A DNA stretch of 64,000 nt from Carya illinoinensis (taxonomy: Eukaryota; Streptophyta; Magnoliopsida; Fagales; Juglandaceae), in NCBI RefSeq assembly GCF_018687715.1, contig NC_056766.1:15657501-15721500 (forward strand), in the 5' to 3' direction. The notes below the pieces were generated by a model. The model saw only the letters and a list, made by a program, of their open reading frames with translations, ran no database searches and was not told the DNA's origin. This document shows, in pieces, positions 13,001-25,000 of the stretch. The position numbers were made by a program, and so were the translations under genes. Within the stretch, counting starts at the first letter, position 1, and each line of letters begins with the position of its first letter.

Positions 13001-16000
13001 CAAGTGCCTCGGTTGTGTTTATGTTCAGCGGGAGTCAAAGTCATCTGACTTCAAGGGTGTTTCAGGTACAACAACATGGATGGCTATATTCTTTACTTTT
13101 GTTCTACGTATTGGAGGATAAGCACATTACTCAAAAGGCCTCCCTTGCCACCCTCTTTTTTTTTTTTTTTGTCTTTTCTGGTGTTTATCTTAATTTTCAG
13201 ACGGCATGTCATGGTATTATTTGCATCAATATGAATCAAGCTGAAAAATTTAGTTTACCATGTGTTGATTTCATCTATATTTTGGGTATAGTATAATAAT
13301 ATTATGAAATTTGTGAAGTAATGGAAATAAAGTAAATAATTTATCATATGTAACAGCTTGCCTTGACTGACTTCAATATTCTAACTTATGCTAGTCAAGA
13401 TGCCACCTCACAAGATTCCTCCTATGCAAGGCTAACACTGCGAAGTTTCCATTCATTAAACTTATACTACTTTGCAAAGTGAGGGTCTCTTGAAGACACA
13501 GGTTTGGGTAAGGGGATGTGAAGGGTGAGAGGAAAAATTTAAAACGGGAAGGTGTAGAAAGACCTATCTCTGTTGCTGCTACACTTTCATCAGCAGCCTC
13601 CCACCTGTGATAGTGTTGGTTAAGGAAGGTCAATCCAATGATCTAACTTTGCAACCATCCTACATTTTCTTTTCTTTTTTATTTTTCTTTACTTTGTGGG
13701 GGTTCATGGGGCCCATGCAATTGTGCAACACATGGGCAAATGCTCAAATGCCCCAGAAACAAGCTACTGTGGTGGGCCTTCTCCCTTATAAAAATTAATT
13801 TAATATTGTGTGGCCCATTGAACTACATATCAGATTTCTTTTTCTTTTTTTTTTTTAATTTATTATTATTATTTTTTTATGAGTAAGAAGATATTTTATT
13901 GATATAAAGATAGGCATAGTCCAAGTACATAGGAGGTATACATGTGATTACACCTATTTAGGAACTAGAAATAGTTACAAGGAAATCATGGAAGCTGAGA
14001 CCATTTAAATCTATAGCAATGGCCCACATAAATAAAGTCTTTTAGAAAAAGGTCTTAAAATCTTTCAAGGAGCGCTCACGATCTTTGAAATGTCTATCAT
14101 TTCTTTCACTCCAGATGCTCCAAAATATACAAATGGGAGCCATTTTCCACACAGGTGCAATTTGTGGTGTCTCCGTGATCCCTCTCCAAATTGCTAGTAG
14201 TTCAACCACCCTCCCCAGCATTACCTATGCCAATCCCACTTTGCTGAAAAAGTAATTCCGTATGGCCCGAGCAAACTCACAATGTAGGAGCAAACTCACA
14301 AGTAACGCCAGTCAATGATTATAAGCCCACCTTTTCTTAGATTATCAATAGTCATAACCTTCCCTAAGGTTTCTTTACAAACAAAGTAGGTGCTTACTCC
14401 TCCATATGCTCTTCCAAGGAAAATTATGTCTAGCTTGAGCTGTAGGTGTCTCATAGAAAAATCGTACCTGAAATTTTCTTTTGCTAGAAGGTCTCCATTC
14501 CATCTTATCCACCACTGTAACAGCAGGACTAATGTTGTATAGTAGGTTAAAGAATCCCACCAGGACACTTACTACACAATCATGTGCCTCCCAAATGAAG
14601 CTAACATTCCATTCCTGCGAACCATTAGTAATTGCCCGCAAGTCAGCCACCATAGCATCTTGTTCCCGTGCAATTCTGAAAATAGATGGATAAACATCCT
14701 TAAGAGCCATATCTCCCGCCCAAACATCATGCCAAAAACTGATTCTACTGCCATCCCCCATACATAGCCTAGTGTTGCTAAAAAAGATCACCAACCTTTT
14801 CGGATATGCTTCCATAACCCCATTCTGTATGCCCCCCTAACTTCGTTAGAACACAAACTCCCATGCTTCCATAACCCCATTTTGTATGCCCCATAACCCC
14901 GTTAGAACTAGGGGGGAGTTTGGTCCGGTCCGAGGAGGTTTTGTGGACCGGACTGGACCTATTCGGTCTAGAGTTTTCCCACCCTGGACCAAACCGAGCT
15001 CCCTAAGGGTTGGGAGCTTGGTCCGGTCGGTTCGTTCAGTCCACCCTTGACTTTTTTTTTTTTTTAATCCAATGGTATTTTGTTGAATACTTGTAATTAT
15101 ATTATGATATATTTAATATATATACATTAGTTATACTATTATATATACATTAGTAATACACTAATTGGATTAAACCACAGTGGATGGTCTTGTTTTTTAT
15201 TCCATTGAACCACAGATAGTGGCAAGGTTGGAAAGAGCGTTCGAGGAAGAGGAGATATATGAAGTGATCAGACGTATGGGGAAAGACAAAGCGCTAGGAC
15301 CAGATGGCTTCTCGATGGGATTCTTCCACACATGTTGGGAGGTGATAAAAGAGGATATGTTGAATGTCTTCCAGGAATTATTCTTGTCTGGGAAATTTCA
15401 GAAAAGTCTGAATACAACTTTTATTGCATTAATTCCGAAGAAGACTGAGGCTGCGGAAGTGAAGGATTTTAGGCCCGTTAGCCTCATTAACGGGGTCTAT
15501 AAAATTATTTCAAAGATTCTAGCAAACAGGTTGGGAGAGGCCATTGGTAAGATAATCTCAAAGCCACAAAATGCCTTTGTTAGGGGTCGTCAAATTCTGG
15601 ATTCGGTATTAATAGCCAATGAATGTTTGATAGTAGACTAAAATCCGGTATGACAGGGATTATTTGTAAATTAGATATGGAAAAGGCATATGACCATGTA
15701 AATTGGGACTTTCTTATCTATCTATTGAGGAGATGTGGATTTGGGGAAAAATGGTGTAGGTGGATCAGATGGTGCATCTCAACAGCAAGATTCTCAATTT
15801 TGATTAATGGCAGTCCAGAAGGCTTTTTTAATAGCTCGAGAGGTTTAAGATAAGGAGATCCGCTATCCCCACTTCTCTTTGTTATTATCATGGAGGCCCT
15901 GAGTAGGATGTTAATGGCCTTAGTTACCAATGGTTTGTTGGCTGGTTTTTCTGTGGGTGATCGGGATAGGGGCCTTATCTCGATATCTCATTTATTTTTT

Positions 16001-19000
16001 GCTGATGATACTTTAATTTTCTATGAGGCAGAACAAGAACAACTTAGAACTCTGAAAGCGGTATTGTTATGCTTTGAAGCAGCATCAGGCTTGAGAGTAA
16101 ATTTTGATAAATCAGAATTAGTACCAGTTGGGAATGTTAGTAGATCTCGACAGTTGGCTAACACTTTGGGGTGTAAGGTAGCTACTCTTCCTATGCATAT
16201 CTGAGTCTACCGCTGGGGGCGGCTTCACGTGTCATAGCTATATGGGATACAGTTATCGAGAAAATAGAGAGAAGATTGGCTGAATGGAAGAGACTGTACT
16301 TATCGAAAGGAGGCCGAGTGACCCTGATAAAGAGTACTCTTTCTAACTTACCCACTTACTTCCTTTCTCTTTTTACAATTCCAGCTTCTGTGGCGGCACG
16401 GATTGAAAAATTGTATCGGGATTTCCTTTGGAGTGGTTTGGGGGATGAATTCAAGTTTCACCTAATCAACTTGGATACGGTTTGCAGACCAATTTCTTCA
16501 GGTGGTTTGGGGATAAAGAACTTGATAAAGTTCAATCGGGCACTCCTAGGGAAATGGTTTTGGAGATATAATATGGAGCCAGAAGCATTATGGAAAGCAG
16601 TAGTTCATAGTAAATATGACAGCCTATGGGGGAGATGGTGTACTAGAGAAGGGAATGGGCCGTATGGAGTAGGGATCTGGAAGCAAATAAGAAGAGGATG
16701 GAGGTTATTTGCCAACCATACTAAACTTTTGGTGGGGGAGGGCACACGTATAAAATTTTGGAGGGACATTTGGTGTGGAGAGGAGGCACTGAAGGATGCT
16801 TTTCCTTTTGTATATCAAGTGGCGTGCGATCAAGAAGCTTCGGTCGCGGATCTTTTGATTCGCTCAGGGGATCAAGTACACTGGAACGTCACTTTTTATA
16901 GAGCAGCACATGATTGGGAAGTAAACAGTTTCGCAGATTTTTTCAACCTAGTGTACTCTATGAAGCCGAATGGATTGCATGAAGATAAGCTGTGGTGGAA
17001 ACATATGGGTAAGGGTATTTTCTCGGTTCGCTCTTATTATAAGGCCCTTACAGATATACCAAATGTTCCGTTTCCATGGAGAAGATTGTGGAGGAATAAG
17101 GCGCCGCCCAAAACACCTTTCTTCATCTGGACAGCAGCCCTGGGTAAGATTCTGACCACCAATAATCTGTGGAAGCGGCAGGTAATCATTACTGATTGGT
17201 GCTGTATATGTAAGAAAGCTGGTGAGTCAGTGAATCATCTCCTGCTACACTATGAGACAGCTAGAGCATTGTGGTGTGAAGTATTCCGTCGAGTAGGGTT
17301 GAATTGGGTGATGCCGAAGTCAGTTGTTGAACTATTAGCCAGTTGGGCGATGCTGGTGGGAGATCTACATATCAAAGCTATGTGGAAGATGGTACCTATC
17401 TGCATTATGTAGTGCATTTGACAAGAGCGAAATGAAAGAACATTTGAAGATAAGGAGAGGACATCTGAGGAGCTTTGTATCTTATTTTTCAGCACTTTAT
17501 TTCTATGGTCTCTAGCTATAGACTTTAATGGCCTAAATGTACACGAGTTTCTAGTGATTTCTATAGCCACCTAGATAGGTCTTATCTCTTGTATACTTTC
17601 TTGTGTACTTGGGCTACGCCTATTATTATTAATACTACTGTTTACTTATAAAAAAAAAAAAGTAATACACTAATTCTATTAGTCTATTAGTATATAGTAA
17701 ATTAGTAATAGTTATTAACTTATTTACTATAACTAATAATACACTGGTACTAATACTATAACTAATAACTATATATATATTAATAATAATACTATATGTA
17801 ATATACTAGTTTTACTATATCTCTTCAAACCCCATACATTTTTATTAATACTCTTATGTCATACTATATTAAATAATAGTAATACTCTTATTACTAATAC
17901 TTTATGTAGTTATATTAAATACTATATTACTAATACTCTACATAGTTATAGTGATTTAATACTAACATATTACATATTAAGTTAACTATACTAATACTAT
18001 TATAAATTTATACAGATATAATATATTATAATTTATACCATAACTCTTATAATATGTTAATATATTAATATATACTAGTACTATATATTATAGTTAATAG
18101 TTATACATTAAAGAATATAATAATACAATCATACTAAATATATATGATTTAGTTATTATGAATTTATGATTAGTGTAACTATATAATAGTATTAGTATTA
18201 GACTATTAGTAATATTAGTTATGTTCAATTAGTCAGTTTATATAACTATTTTCTACATTATTAGTATTAATAATATTAGTATTAGTTATGGCTATATAGC
18301 CTATATTAGAATTGAGAGTCTTAGACTATATAATAGACTAATAGTATTAGCTATATTAGTATTAGTATTAGTTATACTGTTATAGTGATTTAATATATTA
18401 TAATTTTTATATTGTAATTTATACTATAACTCTTATAATATGTTAATATATTAATATATACTAGTACGTCTCTATATTATAGTTATACATTAAAGAATAT
18501 AATAATACATTCATACTAAATATATATAGTTATAGTGATTTAGTTATAACTATATTAGTATTAGTGTTACTTATAGTATTTAATATAACTATATAGTCTG
18601 TATTGGTATAACTATAGTATATTATAATATTAGACTATTAGTATTATTTTTTTTAATACCATATTAGACTATTAGTATTAGTATAAATATTAGTATTTGT
18701 TAAAAATTATATAATTAATTTATAAAATTATTTATATAAATAATATATATAAATTATATTTTATTTTTATTTTTCATTCGGTCCAGTCCAGAGTAGAAAA
18801 CCCTTGGATCGGGACCAGACCGAATGAGTTCAGTCCTTCCAAAATTGGACCGGACTGGACCAAATTTGGTCCAATCTGGTCCGGTCCAAAAATGGCCGGT
18901 CCGGTCGATTTGACTAGCCGAATCTCACCCCTAGTTAGAACACAACCCCCCCCCCCCCCCCTTCCCCCACTAGCGGGTACTTCCATAACCCCACGTATCA

Positions 19001-22000
19001 GATATTAAACTAAGCTCAACATATTCCACTTACAACATCTTTGTCCAAAGGTACCCAATCCCCACCCTCACCCTCCACCCAAAACCTAAGGCACCTCGCC
19101 ACCGCCACATACAAGATCAATGGGCTCCGGCAGCACCACCGAGGGCGGTTCGGTGTCGGTCCTCCCTCCAGTGACCTCTCCTGTTTCTTTGGGGCCAAAT
19201 TGACGAGATTCTCGGTGACAAGGATATCTCTTGGAGGCGACATCGACCATCAAACCTGTGCCTCCACCACCAACACAGACAAGACCAACGGGTTTTGACA
19301 ACTTCTCTGAGGGCACTTCGGCGTTGGTTCCCCCTTCAGGGACCATGATTTTCCACTCCTTTGGTTCGTTGGAGCAGATCTAGGGTAGTTCCATAACTTT
19401 TTTCTTGTAGAACATCTCAAATCGGCATTTTATTCCCATATAACATCATCTCTCTATGAGATGACGAAGCGAGATGATCCTGTGATGTGAGATCGGAGGA
19501 TGACGACGCGCGATGTGGATTCTTCTCAAATGGATGGTAAGAGGTGGTTGAAGGTGGAATAAAAAACTTTCGTTTTTATGAAAGAGGGAGGAAATAGTTT
19601 TTGCATCTCTAAACGGAGTAAAAGGATTGCTAAGTTTATGTGTCTATGTGGGATGGCAACTTTATGGGTAGCTAAGGGGTAGATAATTGTTTAGAACTCA
19701 TTTGTCATGAGGGATTCTTCAGGGAGCTAAGGATGGGTAATGGAGTTCTCATCATTCAACATCATATCAATGCAAGGGGCAATTTTCTGCAACTTTCAGA
19801 TTTCTGGAATGGAAGGAGGAAAGGTTTGTTGGTGATCCTGGAACGTGCAAATGGCATCGGATGAAAGTTTTCTACATTCCATTTGACGCATCACTGGGTC
19901 CAAAGTTGTTGTTATGAAGCAAGCGAATAGAGTAAAGTTTGTTAATGGAAAGACAATGGGAAGGCCTCCGTCAGTCAAAGGTGCCTTGTACACCTTGTTG
20001 TTGAGGTCATTGGCGGGTAGTCCAGCAAAGAATAGCTTCGTTGTGGAAGGAAAGGTTAAGGCACTTTTAGGAGACAAAGGCTGTTAGGTGACATTGGGAG
20101 AAGTGGAAGGTAAGCACCATGTGTTGCAAGGTGGAATGGCTGCCTCTGTCGAGTGTTTGAGGGTGGGAGAAGTGGAGGGGGGTCTTGTGGGCTGTCAGAG
20201 CTCAATTGACGAGAGTTATGGAGTATATGAGAGATTTTACGATTAATGTGGATGAGGGGCTGGACCAGATCACGAGTTTGGGTGGTGGATTGAAAATGGA
20301 TAAGGGGGTAGGGGGTAGATCCAACGGGTTTGAAGGCCTTAAGTGCATTGGCACAGGACATCTTGACGCCGTCGCAGATAGGGTTGTCGGATGCCGGCAT
20401 CACTGTTCACACCGGTATCACTCAGGACATCGGCATCTTGCAGTCTAACTGCCTTCAATCACCAGTTGCAAATGGGGTTGGTACATTTTCCTAGGGTTCA
20501 CTTTCAGTTGTAGATGGGGGATCCTTCCATGGTTTTGAGTATTTTGGAAGAAGCAGACGAGCCTCTTTCAAAAGATGATATGGGGTAACAGAAGGTAGTG
20601 CTTCCCCTACCTGTTTTATTCCCCCTGAGGGTGCAGTAGGTTCTGACAAGTGGCACAGAAAGGATCATCGGGGGGTGGAGCACTTGCAAGCAATGTCCTC
20701 GTTGATGGAACGACGACACCTATGCCAAAGTTGAAGGAACCCTTAATGGTAACAACAACAATGGACAGCAAGAATATAGTTGTTGAGGAGGTTCAGGATT
20801 TGAATGAAAGACATGGTAGGGAGGAAATTATGGGTTTGTCGTTGGTGCCTTGTGAGAATGAATGTCTAGGGTCGGAAGTGCAGTTGGGAACCATGTTTGG
20901 GGATAATATTGTTCCCCCGGTTTCTCTTCCTCAGATAAACAATATTGCGGGTTCACCATCGGATTGGGTTTTGGATAAGGTTAACTAGATTCAGCATGTT
21001 GTGGGACTTTCATATGGAGGATGTGAAGACTAATTTAAAGTACTACTCGCTGTGATTGAGGCGGGCCGCTTGCTTGAAACTAAATCGAGTTTTAAGAAAA
21101 GATGGGAGTTAAAGCGTTTTTCTTGGGCAATCAACTATGACGCTAAGGGAGGTAGCTCAAGTTGAGGGAAGGCTAAAGGGAGGGCATTCTGAAGACGTCC
21201 TTGTAGAGGGAGTTTAGGGTGGAATATTTGTCTTTCGGGAAAAAGGGGTTGGGGTTGGGTAGGTGTGTTCTATTCCAATTCAGGCTTGGTGTATTCCATT
21301 GTATTCGGGCATCATTAGGAGCTCTCTAGTATAGGCTAGGTGCTTTCTTGTATATGTCTGGTGTACTTGGTTACTCCTGTTGATATATTTATATATATAT
21401 ATATATATAATATTTTTACTTAAAAAAAAGATATTAAACTGATAAGGACAGAAACTACACCTAGGTTCTTGCTGAATGAATAATGAAGGCAATATATGAA
21501 GACAGATCAACACATGCAATAAATTATAAAATATGTACTAGCAGTCTACAACATTAACAAAAAAAAAAAAAAAAAAAAAAAATCTATAACATATACCAAA
21601 AGAAAAAGCATACACCAGAATATTTGACCTTTGTACTGTTGATACATATTTAACTAATTGGGAAGTGGATTTATTTCTCCTTTAACTTCTTATGAGAGGC
21701 TAGGAACGCTCATCACTAATTGTGCTCTAGCATTATATACTATGCCTTCTCTGTGTAATTGTGTTGGGCTTATACATGTGTCCTGCTGATTCTAATCCCT
21801 CGGTTGCTTGCAGGTGTCGTGACCGAAAGAATTGAAGAAGCTCACCGAGATAAGTCTGCTCCAATAATGATGCTTTTTCCAGGTAATCAATTGTCTGTAC
21901 CAAACAACCAGTATCTTCAACAAAATCTCGAGAAGACTGAAGTTATTAATAAATTTCATTTCAACTGCAAGAAATCTTATATAGAGATCTTAAATAGTGT

Positions 22001-25000
22001 GCTTAAAAAAAAAGAATTCCTGCTTATAAAAAAAAAAAAAGAATTCCTGAGGTAGAAAACTTCACTTGCAGGTCTTCCAGAGTGTCTGTATTGCCAGTCA
22101 CCTCCTATAAATATGGGAACATATAATTGCCTGACTTTGACATAGCTTCTTTAGTTGGTAAACAGTAGCAAATCTTCAAACAGAATTCTCCCATATTCTT
22201 TCACTTTTAGCTTCATCAATGGAAGTGGGAGTAGTATGTGTAGGGAATTACCAGTGTAATTGTCACACTACTATGTTTCTCCTTCCAGAATTCATGTGTA
22301 TCTTTTGCGCTTATTAATAAAGATTTCTCACGTCGAGAACAGAAAATTGTTGCACTCCAATGTTGCTCACTTGTCTTATGATCAAATAACTGTCTCTGGG
22401 GTCATAGTAAATTCTTCTCCCTCCATCAAAATTCTATTGGCATGTATATTTGGCCTGATTACAATCAAGTATTTACTCTTTTTTTTTTTTTTTTCACTTT
22501 TTTTTTCCTTTTTGCAGAAGGCACAACTACAAATGGAGACTTCCTGCTGCCATTCAAAACAGGTGCATTTTTAGCAAAAGCACCCGTGCTTCCAGTGATT
22601 TTAAGGTATCCTTTCCGAAGATTTAGTCCTGCCTGGGATTCAATGTCTGGGGTGAGTGCTTCTTATGCTCAACTTTCATAACCTTTTAACAAATTTAGAT
22701 AATGATAGATTGTGCAACACTGTGTCCATCTCATTTGGTTGACTTGAAAAGGCTCATTGTTTTGTTAGAGTACGATAATTGCATTCCAAATGTTTTCTTG
22801 GGCTCAATTTGGTTGACTTGAAAAGGCTCATTGTTTTGTTAGAGTACGATAATTGCATTCCAAATGTTTTCTTGGGCTCAATTTTTTTATTTACATTTGG
22901 AATGCATTTATCATACACTTAAACCCCCTATGGGTTGGCTCAATTGTTAAGTGTCTTGTTCCTGGGGGTATGCTCCTTGTAGGTCTAAGGTTTGAACTCT
23001 TAGTTGCAAATAATTTTTAGGGGCAACTTCCCGTTGGTGAAAGTTGATGATTTATCTGATCTGTGTAATGTGAGCATGTTACACAGGTCTAGGGTTTAAC
23101 TATATAAAAGATATGTTGCGTGGTCTCTGGGATTTCCCATCATTAAAAATGCATTTATCAAATACTTGTGCATGAAATGATAAAGGCATGTCAAATGTAA
23201 GTAATGAATTGATAAAAGTGAAAATTATTTTGCTTTTGATCTGGACAATAGTTTTAGGATGCTCTAAATAGAGAAATGTGTGAACCGATGCAAGGCCAGA
23301 GGGAAGGCATCTCTTGGGTATTTTCTTCCCCTGTAAATAACCGATCAAAAAAATCTCTTCCCCTGTAAATATAAATGCTTTTGAACAAGAAAAGTGTATT
23401 AGAAGTACTGGCCCTCCCACAACCAGAGCCTAGTCACAAAATCCTAGGTTCATTTAAAGTAAGTTTAAGTAGTTTCTTATAACAAGAAAAAAAAGTTGAA
23501 GTAGTGGAAAAACTCCATCTTACATGATATTCTTGTATCACATTCTAGCTCCTAACTTGTTATTAGGTGTTTGCTGTTTGTATACTCCCTGTACTTGGGC
23601 TATGCCTATTTACTGGTTTTACAAAATCTTATCTTTCCCATAAAAAAATATAGTAGAAAAGCTCCTTGGAGAACGGATGAAAATTTTTCAAAGTCTAATC
23701 AATTCCACTATTTGCAATAGTAAGCTCATATCTGCATGTGCACTCAATGTTTCTTAGGAGCTAATATGTTCAGAGGAGGTTTTGTGTTTGTGGCAATTTG
23801 AAACCTAATTCTTGTCTAATTCTTTTTGTGCAGGCGAGACATGTCTTTTTTCTTCTCTGTCAATTTGTAAATCACTTAGAGGTGATGCAATTACCTATTT
23901 ACTACCCCTCACAGCAAGAAAAGGATGATCCAAAACTTTATGCTGACAATGTTAGAACGTTGATAGCAAGTGAGGTACATTTCCAGTCATTTTTTTAATT
24001 TGAAATTACTAAATAATAATTACATTACTTCTTAATTTCTTGCTTGAGAACCCATAAAAAAGGTTCTTGCTTGAGAATGAAACCATTAGTTGATAGTCAG
24101 ACAAATATTGGAGCCTTGGCTTCCCTGAAAGGTCAGAATCACTACTAAGTGACTCCAACTTATCTCCCAAGCTAGATAAAAGGCTGGCTGAATTTTTATT
24201 TATTTTATATGTATAAGGCCCTTGCTTTTGGGGAATCATCTGACTCTTTGAAATTTGTAAGTCCCAAATCATGGCAGTTGTACATACTAAGAGATCATAA
24301 TGTGTAAAAATGGAGATGGGCTACATGTTGAAATGGAATGTTTAGGACGTTAAAATTCCACTAGGCAGGAGATGTAGGTGTAGCATTAAAATTTCTTACC
24401 CAACAATAAAAAGAAAAAAGAAAAAACTGAAGCATTGACAGTATGGTGAAAGTCAAATTTGTGAGTCATAGATAAGATCTTCAGTTTGTTGATCTGTTCA
24501 TGAAGTGTTTATTATGTCCAAAAATCTACTTGGATATCTTGCTTAATGATAAGCAGCAAGTCATCTTCAAAACTTATACCGATTCACCTCAAATAGATGA
24601 GCTTGAACCATTAGAAAGCTGTATGTGGTTTTAACTAACATTAGGGTGGTGGTATACGGTAGTATCAGTACTCTTGCCAAAAACATGTCACTGAATGAAA
24701 CCACTTGTTGAGGTTGGCCATGTGGCTCAACACTGTCGGTTTAATGTATGATACTGTGCTCTGGTTAATGAAGGAAATTGATGGAGTATTGAATTTTCAT
24801 AATTCAAAAAGTGCTTACTGCATGTTTTCTAGTAATGCTGTAATTAGATATATTTCTCTTGTATACTACATGTATACTTGGGCTTTGCCTAAATATGAGG
24901 ATTAATAAATTTTTCTTACTTATCAGAAAGAAAAGTGCTTACTGCATGTGAGGGGAATCTATAATTTTTGAATTCTAAGATCACTGACATCTGGAGGCCG

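Larger units (their letters stand above)
14909..18933. mobile_element. hAT-like non-autonomous element carrying a nested LINE
   Basis: Flanked by a perfect 8-bp target-site duplication GTTAGAAC (14901-14908 and 18934-18941), diagnostic of hAT insertion. The ends are TAGGGGGGAGTTTGG and, on the complement of the right side, TAGGGGTGAGATTCGG. Subterminal regions on both sides are filled with GGTCCGGTCC-type repeats (14930-15040 and 18778-18905). The centre is AT-rich low-complexity DNA into which a 2.5-kb LINE has inserted. No transposase is visible, so mobilisation in trans is inferred. Without the LINE the element would be about 1.5 kb. Confidence 0.85.
13066..21813 (+). other. LPEAT1 intron 4 (8.7 kb), expanded by nested transposons
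   Basis: The intron begins GTACAA after the codons for FKGVS and ends TTGCAG before [11 protein letters not shown]. About 7.6 kb of it (13836-21429) is explained by four insertions, listed separately. The remainder, 13066-13835 and 21441-21813, shows only ordinary AT-rich intron sequence, a T-run near 13157 and a 24-bp-scale A-run near 21555. Confidence 0.8.
22652..23833 (+). other. LPEAT1 intron 6 with tandem duplication, SINE and LINE tail
   Basis: Begins GTGAGT and ends TGTGCAG. It contains a perfect 74-bp tandem duplication (22733-22880), a SINE (22921-23147) and a short LINE tail (23517-23650), each listed separately. Confidence 0.75.

Noticed and set aside
18944..18962. C-run and the similar run at about 30823-30841 as regulatory G-quadruplex sites
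   Set aside because: Both are simple homopolymers next to transposon or intron sequence and prone to sequencing slippage; nothing supports function.
22921..23100. tRNA gene
   Set aside because: A- and B-box-like motifs are present but no cloverleaf or anticodon arm can be folded, and target duplications mark it as a SINE.
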